DNA of 23,036 bases, taken from NCBI GenBank assembly GCA_023334545.1, contig JAADVB010000271.1, positions 1 to 23,036 of the forward strand, written 5' to 3'. Position 1 is the first letter of the stretch, and every line of letters starts with the position of its first letter. Source of the DNA: Salisapilia sapeloensis (Eukaryota; Oomycota; Peronosporomycetes; Peronosporales; Salisapiliaceae). Shown here piece after piece: positions 9,612 through 19,636 of this stretch. The notes under the pieces were generated by a model that saw nothing but the letters and a program-made list of their open reading frames with translations, was not told the origin of the DNA and made no database searches. A program made the translations under genes and the position numbers.

Positions 9612-11164
9612 ATGATCAAAAGCGCAAGTCACGCCGACAGTGGGAGTGAGCCGACTTCATCACTCATGAAAAGTAGTGGCAGCAACGTCGAAAGTACAGT
9701 TTCGCGATCTATATCCGTAAGTCCAGCGCGTAAAGTCGGAGAGGGCGTGAGTGCCTACTATGTCTACAAGATTTCGTCCACCACGCGCTCGAACGAAAGT
9801 GTTCAGGTCGAACGCCGGTATAATGACTTCTACTGGTTGTACGAACAGGTACGATTGCGTCATCCATCGCGCTACTATCCTTCAGAGCCTAGACCTAATG
9901 CCATGTTTAGCTATGCAAAGCGTATCCTGGATGGATCATCCCGCCGCTACCAGTCAAGGTGCTGGCGATGCTCCAAGGGCCTGAGTTTCTTGAACGTCGA
10001 CGAGCTGGTCTCGAACGTTTCTTGAATAAAGTTGCGACGCATGAAGAGTTGCGTCAATTGGATTGCTTCCAAGAGTTTTTACATCGATCGACGGAACAGT
10101 TTTCCGAATTAAAGAAAGAGCGAGATGTCATGAATACGACGATGAACCAACTTTCGGACCTATGGTCTGTCACGATCCAGCGTCTGACGGACTCGGGTGT
10201 CTTGACCAAAGCTCCGTCGTCCACTTCCACGGACACTTCGACTGGTACCAAGCCATCTCTACATAGTAGTCGCTCGAGTATCATGGCAGCAAATGCGAAT
10301 GAAGACCCAGAGTTCGCCAAAGCCTTGCGATACATCACTAAGCTCGATGCACTTGTACGCAACTTGAAGGAGCGTGCGCACATGACACACAAGCAGACAC
10401 GAGCGGCTGCGAATGCCTACTGCAGTCTCTCCGAGAGTCTATACGCTATCTCTCGCTTTGAACAGTCGTATGACAGTGAGACGCCGCGTCTCGCGTCCGA
10501 CGTAGATGCTACATGCAGTGCGATCGAGACGCGTGCGAGGCAAATGGACAACGAGTTGGCGCACTTTGTCGCGAGCATCGACTACTACTCTCGTTGGGTC
10601 TCGGCTGTCCTCAAGGCGGTCGATGTGCGTGAAGACCGACGTCGGAAGTACCAGTCCAAGTTGGCTGCTGCGGAACGTAACTCGTTGCGGAACTACCACA
10701 AGAGTCTCGCAGAAGGCGGGGAAGAGAAACCAGCGACGCCGACTGCGAATAACTCGACGATGCATGCAGATGACGAGAGCTGCCAGGAGCTAGAGCAAGC
10801 GAGTGAAGACTTTGAACAGGTACATGAGCGTGTCATGCAGGAGGTCGCTCGCTTCCGAAGTGACAAGTCGCACGAGCTTCGGGATCTCTTGATTGAGTTC
10901 ACCAAGCTCCAGCAGCGCAACACGTCTGAGCTGGACTCTGTCCTCTCGTCTTGTACGACGCAGTTGACGAGCGACGCGCCAGAGCACGAGCTATCGCCTT
11001 TAAGTCAAAAGGCTGGTGAAGCGACAAAGAACTCTCCGGATGTTCGGACAGCTGAAAGTGAGGAAAGTCTCGAGGGTGGGGAGAAGGAGGTGGATGTCAG
11101 TAAGGAACCAAAGGACGAGCTACGTAGCGAAGCCTCGAGTCAACTCGAGGACGTGACGATCTAA
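9612..11164 (+). CDS. PX-BAR sorting nexin (SNX1/SNX2, Vps5-like), 2 exons
   Basis: Peripheral endosomal protein that binds phosphatidylinositol phosphates by its PX domain and bends membrane with its BAR domain; the Vps5/SNX1 group works with retromer. Exons 9612-9848 and 9911-11164 join in phase 0 over a 62-nt GTACGA...TAG intron, giving 496 residues. The join places YNDFYWLYEQ directly before LCKAYPGWIIPPLP, the canonical PX order. The PX domain spans about 32-135: VERRYNDF (Arg68-Arg69-Tyr70 for the phosphoinositide), PPLP (90-93) and FLERRRAGLERFL (105-117). The BAR helices follow from about 150 to 400, charged and heptad-like, interrupted by Ser/Thr-rich loops. The last 60 residues are acidic. 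It follows the Vps55 gene on the same strand by 199 bp. Confidence 0.92.
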
Positions 11165-11234
11165 GCGTCCAAGTGTCTTTTGTATATTTGCATTTTCTTT
11201 CTCTACTTAGTAGACAGAGCTACGTATGTAGCTC

Positions 11235-12369
11235 TTAGCTTGAATCGACGAAATGATGAACTCGTTGCAAGATTTCAGTTATCTCTGTCATGTCCTTGTC
11301 ACTATGAAGACAATGTTAGTGTTATGAAGAAGGAAGGAAGAGGTAGATGTACTTGGTGTCAAAGCGATACCACCATTTGTTAGTAGGAGTGAGTGCTGGG
11401 TCCTATGTCTAGTGGTGAGATGATGAGGAAAGATGGTTTGATATGTGATTGACCTCGAGTATCTGTCCTGCGAGGTAGAGACTGGTGGTGGCGATGACGA
11501 AAGGAGGGTATGAAAGGGTCCGTCGATCGAAGTAGAGGTCGTTCGCAATGCTCACGGCACACTGAACAGTCGATGGTGTGCATCTATTGCCAAAATAACG
11601 TAAAGAAGAGGACTTTAATGCTGCTAGATGTGTCGTACTGGAGGTCATGTGCATAGTTCAGTAGGAACGTGTAAGGCGTGGATACATCTACTTGAAAGCA
11701 GAGAACACGGAGCACCGTTTGCTCTGCGTTGATAATGCTCTCTTTTAAGCTGTCGTAGTCCTATGACAGCTCGTCATGATGGAAGAGGTAGTAGCGTATA
11801 CAAGTAGACTCTGTACAGATCTAGAAGACGGTGGCTCTTGCGTCTTGTTTACTACGCTATGCACGGTCAAGGCGATGACACGGACGGTGCGAGGTGACTC
11901 ACAGGTCTGGATAGAGTCAGACGGATGCTAAGAATGTATAACTAGACAATAGAGTCACCTTGGTGGTGAGGAGAAGACACGCTCCGACGATGATGTGGTA
12001 GTCGAATTGGCTAAAGCTGCAGGGAATAAAATAGAGTTATGGAGATCGGTGCATAGGCAGGAGATATGGAATGAGAGAAGACAACACCTTCCTTCTATCT
12101 ATATAAAATCGTTGGCAGTATACAAGTGCAGTCAATCGTTCCGTCTAGCATGCATTGTAAGAGTCTTATACGCTCTTTATGGCATGTAATTGCTAAAGTA
12201 CTTCAGTCATGCGGAGCGTACGGGCACAAGAGCTCGTAAAGACGGCCATTCGTATCATTTTACGATACCGATCGAGCTCACCGATACTTTCCGTAGTTTT
12301 CAATGCATTTTCTCCATTGGACGCAGCGGTATTGAGGTGCAATGGATCTCCATCGCCATGCTCGGCCAT
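11235..12369 (-). CDS. Cyclin, cyclin Q (FAM58A/cyclin M)-like, 8 exons
   Basis: A regulatory cyclin; human cyclin Q activates CDK10. Exons: 12369-12202, 12144-12083, 12016-11959, 11906-11817, 11760-11639, 11583-11454, 11402-11353 and 11301-11235, giving 248 residues, the length I recall for human FAM58A. Introns are 51-66 nt and every phase matches. First cyclin fold: LTALVYCQRFYIDRRK, then HIIVGACLLLTTK, then PRTVRVIALTV. Linker: YDSLKESIINAEQTVLRVL, close to the FAM58A segment ending QCELLMLRVLRFQV. Second fold: PSTVQCAVSIANDLYF and PPFVIATTSLYLAGQ. The C-terminal KWWYRFDTNDKDMTEITEIL resembles the PWWQVFNDDLT region of cyclin Q. The donors at 12082 (GTCTTC) and 11453 (GTCAAT) are atypical; a second acceptor at 12011 would drop two residues. 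It converges on the sorting nexin, 70 bp away. Confidence 0.8.
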
Positions 12370-12445
12370 TGCGACGCTACTTGTCAATGATTCGAACTAT
12401 TCTGTCTTACAAGCGACGATGATGGTACATCCAATGGTGCGGGCT

Positions 12446-14781
12446 TCAACCGATTGTTGAAGTTGGATCATCGTAAAAGTCGAGATGGAGGTCTGCGAGC
12501 TTTGGAAATAGCTCTGTTTGCATTTGCATCGATGTTAACATCAGTTTGGAACAAGGGATAGTGCATATACGCCTCCAATGTCCACTTTGTGTGTTCACGT
12601 CAAAGTAGTATGCTTTCAAGGTCTTTGGGTTTTGATACCAACCACTGTGACCTTGTCTGGTGCCTGGCATTGCACCCAGTACGCCAGATTTCATTGCGTC
12701 CTTGTAGAGAGACATCTGGAATGCAGTACGTATTCTGTTTCCACGATATATGGCTTGGAAGCGGGCTAGTTGTTGCTGAGAAAGTAGTATCAGTAGGCGA
12801 ACATTAAAAAATTAAAGTTACAAGTACATACCGATAGATAGGACGGTAGCATATAGTTGGAAGTACCGTTTCTTCTTCCCGACGATAACGCTTCAAGTTT
12901 TTGGCTATCGAACACGACTTCTGCTCGCGGTAATAAAGCTAAGTTAAGAGGAGGAATAACATTCTGGACTCTGTTCTTTACTCTCATTGTCTCAGTGGTA
13001 GTTATTGCAGAGACCACTTGGGCAATCTTTACGATTACCTCCACCAAGATATATGCTTCCCATTGGCAGATTTGTGCCAGCTGCTCTGCGTGGAAAACTT
13101 TAGTGACCTCGATGATAATGCCATCGATTGTATCGTTCATAGCATCGTCGTAGGCTACTTTATCATCGTAAGTTTCTACTATAGCTTCAGCAGCGCCCTT
13201 CGATGCCGTATCGTCAATTATTATGTCTTTGAGCTCTTGTATAATAGACTTGACTACATCATCCACTGTAATATCGTCGACTATATTGTCATCATAGGTT
13301 TTAACAAGAATGCCCGTTGAAAGAGACTCGGTACCTTCAGGCTCAATTTTCTCAACAATTTCGCGTATGCTAGATGAAATAGCTTCATTGTCGGAGCATG
13401 TCGTTGATAACATTAAATTCTTGTACGGCTCGGATATACTCTCTCCTTCCGTTCTTATATCTGTTTCTCTGCCAGTTATTGATAACTTATCTACAGTCTT
13501 CTTGACTACTTCTTCCATTAATGCATAAACATATTGATGGATAACATGCGGCTGTACAATCGGGTGCTTATAAAAAGAAGTCCTTTGCCAGATATGCGAG
13601 GGCGTTATAGATGATAGTGCTTTGGATATCTTCATAGAAGACTTTCGCGTAAAAGCAGACCGAGAAGTCGTATTTATAATCGACTGGAGGCGAATGAGAG
13701 CATCTGTGATGCCACGGTTTCCTTCTAGAGCAGCAACCTCGCATAGTGATGTCAGTGTTAAAAGCGGAGGCAGATAGCGTAGTTTCGGGCAAGAGTATGG
13801 GCGTCGTTGCCGAAGTAAATGCAAAGGTTTAATCGGTTGGAGATCAGCTAAGTGTGAATTTCCATGCTCGAGCATCCAAGCCGCCTTGCGGTAGCCTGGC
13901 GATGGAGTTTGCGACCATTTGTTGCATGCATTTTTCTTCTCTGACGATTGCACGGAGACATCCTGGAAACTCACTCGCTCCATTGTTGGATCAACTGTCA
14001 TTGTAGCCGCATCTTGTTGATCCGTTACCTGTTTGTGTCTCGCATATGGTTGATGATTGCTAAAATCATCGGATCCAGTCGACACAGTCCAATGTGCGAG
14101 GGACATTTCCACGCCTTCTCTGGAAAGCTGTCGGGATGTACAACTCGCCTCGATTGTAGCTCTCCTCTGTGCCCATATAGTATCCGAAACTTGTCGGCTT
14201 GATGGAGGTGGACTCGTATCGATATTTAGAGGAGCTAGATAATGCGCGTCATTCTTAGACCGTATTGATCCTAGCTTGGCGAAAGCGTCCACATCCTTGT
14301 CAATAACGTCTAAATGCCTATTGCTAGTGCTGGGCTTGCTTGACCTCAATTTTACTGCGAGTGGATGCGTTGGATCCAAAAACTTATCTGCATTCTCTTT
14401 CTTCTTTTTCCTTTTCTCGTTCAAGTTAGCATTCCGACTCTGCTTTTTCTTTACAGGTGATGTCAAGATAGTTTTCTCTGCTCCTAGTCTAGCATGCCCT
14501 TGACTTGTACTTGTTTTCATAACCTGCTTGTATCGCACAGCTTTATTTTCTTTCTCTGCTAACCACTTTGGCAACCTCCTTTGTTCCATTGTTGGTAGTT
14601 CTCGCGGAGGTGTTCCAGGCATCAGAACTATCGGTCGAAGCGCTTGCATTCGATACGCTTCCAACGATCCGCTACTAGGCAAGTAAGGATGTATCGTATC
14701 GTCTGGAAACCCCTGTGCCTTTCGATAGCTGCGAAGTGCTGCATCACTTGGTAAGTATTTCAATCGATTTCTTGTCGTCAT
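12446..14781 (-). CDS. Uncharacterised protein with IQ-like and WW-like C-terminal segments, 3 exons
   Basis: No family recognised for the large first exon. Exons 14781-12832, 12775-12571 and 12513-12446 join over introns of 56 and 57 nt, giving 740 residues. The first exon encodes a basic, Ser-rich, probably disordered region (KKKQSRNANLNEKRKKKKE near residues 110-130) and later an acidic, hydrophobic alternating region with two related TYDD segments. The second exon gives FQAIYRGNRIRTAFQ, an IQ-like calmodulin-binding motif, then GWYQNPKTLKAYYFDVNTQS followed by GHW, with the Trp-Tyr-Tyr-Asn-Thr-Trp spacing of a WW domain. The second intron is a multiple of three, so retention keeps the frame. 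ATG 14781 is chosen because upstream frame overlaps the SYF1 gene. Confidence 0.7.
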
Positions 14782-14896
14782 GCTCCCTTTTAAACACCAA
14801 AAACACGTACATGAAAGCTGACTACCATACTTTTCCCAATTTAGATATACAAGAACAATGCAATCGACTAGTACAATATGATCAACGAGTACGAAA

Positions 14897-17530
14897 TCAT
14901 GCGTTCGATTTTCCATACAGAGTCGCTGGCACCTCCTTCTGCTCCACTTCATCAATATCATCCTCATCTAAATCAATCTCTTCTTCATTCTCCACGACCT
15001 CGTCTGTTTTCTGTCGAACGTTACGTTCTTCCTCTTCCTGCTCGCCACTCCGTTTCTTCGAATCCGTCGGTGCGACTTCTGCTTCTAAGTTCGCCATCGG
15101 GTCGCCTCCAGTCTCAGCTGACGAAGCTGCAACCATGCCTGTCCCAGCATGCGTCTGGGCATCCTGTCCTGAAGCCGCATCCGCTGACATGTAGTTCACG
15201 TGCGAATACAACGCCGTGACAGATCGTTTGATCCGGAGCATGTCCAAAAACGTCTCTTCCGACCCGTGCGCAACTTCAAACTCATGCCAGACCTGCCAAA
15301 ACTTTTCTTCATACCGCCGTGGATCACAGTATTGAGACGCATGGGCATAGATCGCTCTCGCTCGATCAATTTCACCAAGCTTCGTCTCCATCGATGCGAA
15401 CTCGAGGCACAAGGGCGGTACATTGTCTTCCTTGACCTTTTGGATGCCACTCTGATACACCTGCCGGACTTTACTCACACCAAAGAACGCTTGTGCTTTC
15501 TTCACGTACACTTTGTACACCTCCAGCTGCTCTTCTGGTAGCACGTGCTCCGTCGCTCGATCCAAAACGTTCATAACGTTCCGGAGCATACCATGCTTCT
15601 CTTCGAAGTCTGCAAACAAAAGATACAGCTCTTTCGCATGTTTCTCCGGTGCACTCGCCACAGCTTGTTCATGCAAATCGCGTGCTCGTTCACGCTTTGA
15701 TCCGCCATAGCGCTTGACGAATTTCGTCAAGTACACACGCCAAATGTCTGCTGCATGTGGAAACTTGGGGAAGAGCGCGAGACCACGTTCATAGACGCGA
15801 AAGCTTTCTTCAAAGTACTTTTGCTCTTCGAGATAATTGGCAAAGTTGAGCACCATTTGGACTGTCGCAACGTGCAGATCCATCACATCGTTATACGCCG
15901 CTCGAGTCGACTCGACGTCCCCTAGACTTTCTTCTAAATCTAATCGCAAGTTCCATAACTTGACACTACGGTGCACCTTGTCCTGTGCTTTCAGTGGCTT
16001 CTTCTGACGTAGACGCAGCGCACGTGACTCTGGTACTTGACAGGCCTTTCGAGCGAGGTCGAGTGCCTCATCAAAGTTCTCCTGACGTACTTCCATCTCG
16101 ATCCAGTCGCAGTAGACTGTCCCGAGCTCTCCGTCACTACGAAAGTCTACGTCTACTGCTCTTTCAAAGATCTTACGAGCGTTCGAGAGATCGTTATGGT
16201 CTTCATAGTATCGAGCGAACTTTGTCCAGAGGATGTGGACTTTGCCAGGAGCACGTGCAGGTTCGACGGTCTTGACAGCCTCCGCGAATGTCCGCAGCAC
16301 TTCCTGCGGTTCCGATGACGAGGATTGGATGAGATCGATGCGTTTCTCCCAGTCCTTGACGCTATGTGGATTCTGACGAAGCAAAACGGAGTTTAAGAGG
16401 ACAGGTCGACGCTCAACAAGGTCTTCATACTGCTGTAGCAACGTCTGTACTTGTTCCTGATGCTCGTCTTTTTCCTTCGGTGGCAAGTCGTCGTCCTCCA
16501 CGAGCTTCATCTCTGCTGTGAGCATAGCTTCCAAGAACTTTACATACGCATCAAAGATCATACTAAAGTCACGAACGGTTAAGACAGTTTCTAAGCCTTC
16601 TTCATACGTCGCTCGGGCCTTGTCGAAGTTTCCAAGACGGACAAAATGGGTCGAGAGAGAGCACCAGAGCCGACCGACTTCATCCGAAAATTGCGTCATG
16701 CCTTTACGCAGAATGACTTCGGCATCAATGTCTGACGCGACGCTCGATGCGCGTTGGGAGAGGAGGTCGCATAGCTGCATCCACATAGCATGAAAGGTCT
16801 TGTTTGGGGCTGGGTATTGGTCATGCTCTTCAATGAGCTGAAGGAGCTGGCGACTGCCTTCCTCGTACTGCTTATTGGACAAAAGGTAGTCGACGAGCTC
16901 TTCTCGCGCTCTTGGTTCGAGACGCAAGTACCGTTTGTACGTACGAATGACAATGCGATGAATGCCAACATCTTTGACGAAAGACAAGTATGGAGTCCAG
17001 ATACGATGGTGCTGTGTGATGGGAAGGACTTTAATAGCTCGATCAAAGGCATGACGACAAGCGATGATGCGTTCAAATTCTTGTAAGAAGGAGGTGTAGT
17101 TCAACCAGAGACGTGGCATCTTGCCCAACTGGGTCAAACAACGTTCATACAGTTCCTGTAAGGTCGATATAGACGGACTGTCCGGTCGCTGGCCTCGGAC
17201 TTGGGTCACGTAATAGTCTTTCAAATACATTGTCCATAGCTTGTAGCTAAGTGGCATGAGCTCAACAGCACGTTCATATACCTTGAAACGGCTGTGTGGA
17301 TCTGAATCGCTGAGGGCGTGGATGTATGCCACCCAGACCTGAACAGCATACGGATTACGCTGGATCTCGTCTTCGTACTCTAAAAAGAGCTCATTCTGTA
17401 CGTATTATAGGTTAATATTGGTATTCTTCTAAAGGTACATGAAGATGGGAGATATGTGAAGGTAGTATTATACCTGTGTGTTGGTGGAGGATGCAGATAA
17501 TGCGTCCGAAGGAGTCACTGTCGCCGCCAT
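14897..17530 (-). CDS. SYF1: Pre-mRNA splicing factor SYF1 (XAB2), 2 exons
   Basis: A HAT-repeat scaffold of the Prp19/NineTeen complex, needed for spliceosome activation; human XAB2 also acts in transcription-coupled repair. Nuclear. Exons 17530-17474 and 17395-14897 join in phase 0 over a 78-nt GTATAA...CAG intron, the longest in the window, giving 851 residues (human XAB2 is 855). After 19 residues of leader the family start follows: NELFLEYEDEIQRNPYAVQVW, then RFKVYERAVELMPLSYKLW. Repeated HAT units with W..Y and E-R-A/ARAIY patterns fill the protein, for example ARKIFERAVDVDF and TRAAYNDVMDLHVAT. The C-terminus is acidic (EENEEEIDLDEDDIDEVE) with adjacent basic residues. Its stop is 115 bp before the next gene's ATG. 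Confidence 0.96.
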
Positions 17531-17946
17531 CGAAACAAAAAGGCGAGAGGTGTATGAGTGCGAATTTAGGAGAGATGCGCATATAATGGAAGGATGCGTT
17601 TATTTGAGACGGTGCGATTGACCTGTAATAATGGCTGCAGGTGGAAGCGTATCCTCTGACGAGGTGTGTCCTTGAGACCATTGTCAAGACTTTGTTTGTT
17701 TTAAAGTTAGTTTGCAATGAGGTGATTCCTTCTTTAGTTAAAAGCATGCTTTTCTTAAATGCTACCAAGTCTAGTGTTTAAGATTGCATAGGATAATGTA
17801 TGGAGATTATAATGAATGCTTCCGTTTAGCTGCTTCTTGCTTTATGGCTGTCGTCGTCTCATTCGACTCCTGTGCAAGTGTGCGATTTGTGATAATAAGT
17901 AAGCGGTTTTGAAATTGGTGATTCAATCGTGAACTTGACCTCATGA
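17531..17946. other. Intergenic, AT-rich, no supported gene
   Basis: Upstream region of the SYF1 gene. It has several T-rich and A-rich runs and no open frame that I can relate to a family. It leads into the coding-like relic to the right. Confidence 0.5.
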
Positions 17947-18355
17947 TTCCACTACTTGTCTTTTAAAATACCTTCTACTAGCGGAGTCTTGACCCGCGTA
18001 CAGCACTGGTTAGATTGCAGCTTTGTTCATACTCTGATTACACCTACTAACTTTGTCCATGCTTGGTCTATTGCCAATCAAATTCCAAACTCGGCTTTAA
18101 AATATTTTAGGCACAAGCAAAGCCACATTTTAAACAGTGTTTCTACCTATCGCTACCACAAATCTCTATCAAGGAATGATAGATGAACTCCATGTCGTAA
18201 ATATCCACCGTCTATCTGCCCTACACAAAAGTATGAAAAGCATCCAAAAGCGTGTCCATGAATTGATCGTTTCTGGTCTTGACCACTGTGATCCTCAATA
18301 TGTTGAAACCTTTCAAATTGAAATCGCTGTCTACGCTAATCCAAGACCCTCCTAA
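17947..18355 (+). pseudogene. Frameshifted coding-like relic, identity unknown
   Basis: Two overlapping plus-strand frames read like pieces of one protein. The first, open from 17947 to 18186, holds VLTRVQHWLDCSFVHTLI, then NFVHAWSIANQIPNSALKYF. The second, about 18137-18355 and shifted by one base, continues with GMIDELHVVNIHRLSALHKS and ends in a stop. Neither has an ATG at its natural start, and the composition (many Ile, His, Leu, Ser, ordinary codon variety) differs from the intergenic text on either side. A retroelement gag-like remnant or a dead gene fragment are both possible. I recognise no family with certainty. An intron instead of a frameshift is also possible, but no good donor/acceptor pair was found. 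Confidence 0.35.
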
Positions 18356-18378
18356 ACAGAATACCTCAATACCGATTG

Positions 18379-18389
18379 TCATTTTCCAA
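18379..18389 (+). promoter_or_regulatory. Oomycete core promoter match upstream of DCP1
   Basis: TCATTTTCCAA matches the first eleven positions of TCATTYYNCWWTTT; the final T-run is absent. It ends 14 nt before ATG 18404, consistent with a very short 5' leader. Confidence 0.45.
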
Positions 18390-18403
18390 CACGAAGAATT
18401 AAA

Positions 18404-19589
18404 ATGGCGTCGGCACTACCAGTGGACCGAGCTCAATCCAATGCTATGAACTTGCAAGTGTTGAAACGACAGGATGCGAATGTCTCGGAGATTGTCGACA
18501 GCATGAGTCACGTTGTCGTGTACGAATTCGACATGACGTCCCAAGGCTGGGTATGTGAGCTCGTAGCATGATCGACTTCCATCTTATCATACTCCTACCT
18601 CGTCGGTGTTTATAGAAACGGAAGAATGTCGAAGGCAGTATGTTCATCGTCAAGCGGTAGGACGTCCAAACCTCTCATCTACCTCCACAATCGACTCATC
18701 ATGCAATAGCACCACAGCGCCACATTACCAGATTTTTGTCAATAATCGACTGAGTACGACCAACATGGTGCTCTCCGTCGATGAGCAGCTAGAGCTCGAT
18801 AGTGTCGACACCTTCCTCATCCTCCGTTGCCCTGTACCTGTATGATAGTATCCTCCTGTCCTCTTATCTACCTTTAATCTGATGGTTTGTATGCTCTAGG
18901 CGAGTCCGAATGGTTTTGCCATCTACGGCATTTGGTTCTTCCCGGAAGAAGATCGTGAAAAGACCCACCAGCTACTTGGCAAGTACGCCACGTCCAAATT
19001 TTTTAAATAGAAGAAGCTCTAATAGTCGCATAGGATCATCGCGTCACTCCATGACCCGAGTATCACCATCCCATCCGCCGCGGTAAGTGCACCGGCGACG
19101 CCTCCTGTCCCAAGTCCGAAGGCAAAGAAACCGTCTCAGCAGACGCAGCAATCTCAGCAGTCTCAGCAACAGACACCTGGCCGTACGCGGTCTCGTCCAC
19201 GTAAGAACAAGGAGAACAAAACGAATCCGAAGGAAAAGAAGGGAATCTCTGCGGAGAATCCGCCGACGATTCTAAAGAGACCTTCGAATAACGCGACATC
19301 TTCTCCTGCTCCATCTGATAGTACACCCCAAGGGATGGTCCCAGTGTCTCGAGAAGACGGAATTGCGGCTGGAGAAGCGATTCTCGGCATGATTTCTCAT
19401 AAACGTTCGTCTCAAGGCAGTGGTGGCAGTGGACAGTCTAGTGGACTCTTAGTCCCGACGTCAGTGAGTCCGAAATCAAATGGTCAAGTGGATAAGGCAG
19501 AACTCAAGCAGACGCTGCTAGGATTGCTCGAGGACGACGCGTTCTTTGATCAGATCTACCAAGCGTATGTCCAGCGTCTTGGTCGTTGA
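18404..19589 (+). CDS. DCP1: mRNA-decapping enzyme subunit DCP1, 5 exons
   Basis: The activator of the DCP2 decapping enzyme, acting in cytoplasmic 5'-3' mRNA decay and P-bodies. Exons 18404-18550, 18616-18656, 18710-18839, 18900-18982 and 19034-19589 join over introns of 65, 53, 60 and 51 nt, all with TAG acceptors, giving 318 residues. The N-terminal EVH1-like domain shows NLQVLKRQD, VVVYEFDMTSQGW, KRKNVEGSMFIVKR, PHYQIFVNNRLS and GFAIYGIWFFPEED, matching the DCP1 order (IEGTLFVYRR, FTIVNRL, SIYSIWFY in human). A Gln/Pro/Lys/Ser-rich linker (about 160-285) follows. The last 30 residues, ELKQTLLGLLEDDAFFDQIY and onwards, match the C-terminal trimerisation helix of metazoan and plant DCP1, which budding yeast lacks. 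The stop lies 47 bp from the NTH1 start. Confidence 0.95.
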
Positions 19590-19636
19590 AAAGAAAGATA
19601 GTTTTCTTTTCTTTTGGATTTATTTGTTCTCTTCGT

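Noticed and set aside
14715-15194. Plus-strand open frame of 159 codons
   Set aside because: Antisense to SYF1 and the start of the IQ/WW gene; its Ser-rich text is the shadow of acidic coding sequence.
19083-19088. Perfect GTAAGT donor inside DCP1 exon 5
   Set aside because: The frame runs on through it without a stop into a typical DCP1 linker and the C-terminal domain, so it is probably coding and not used.
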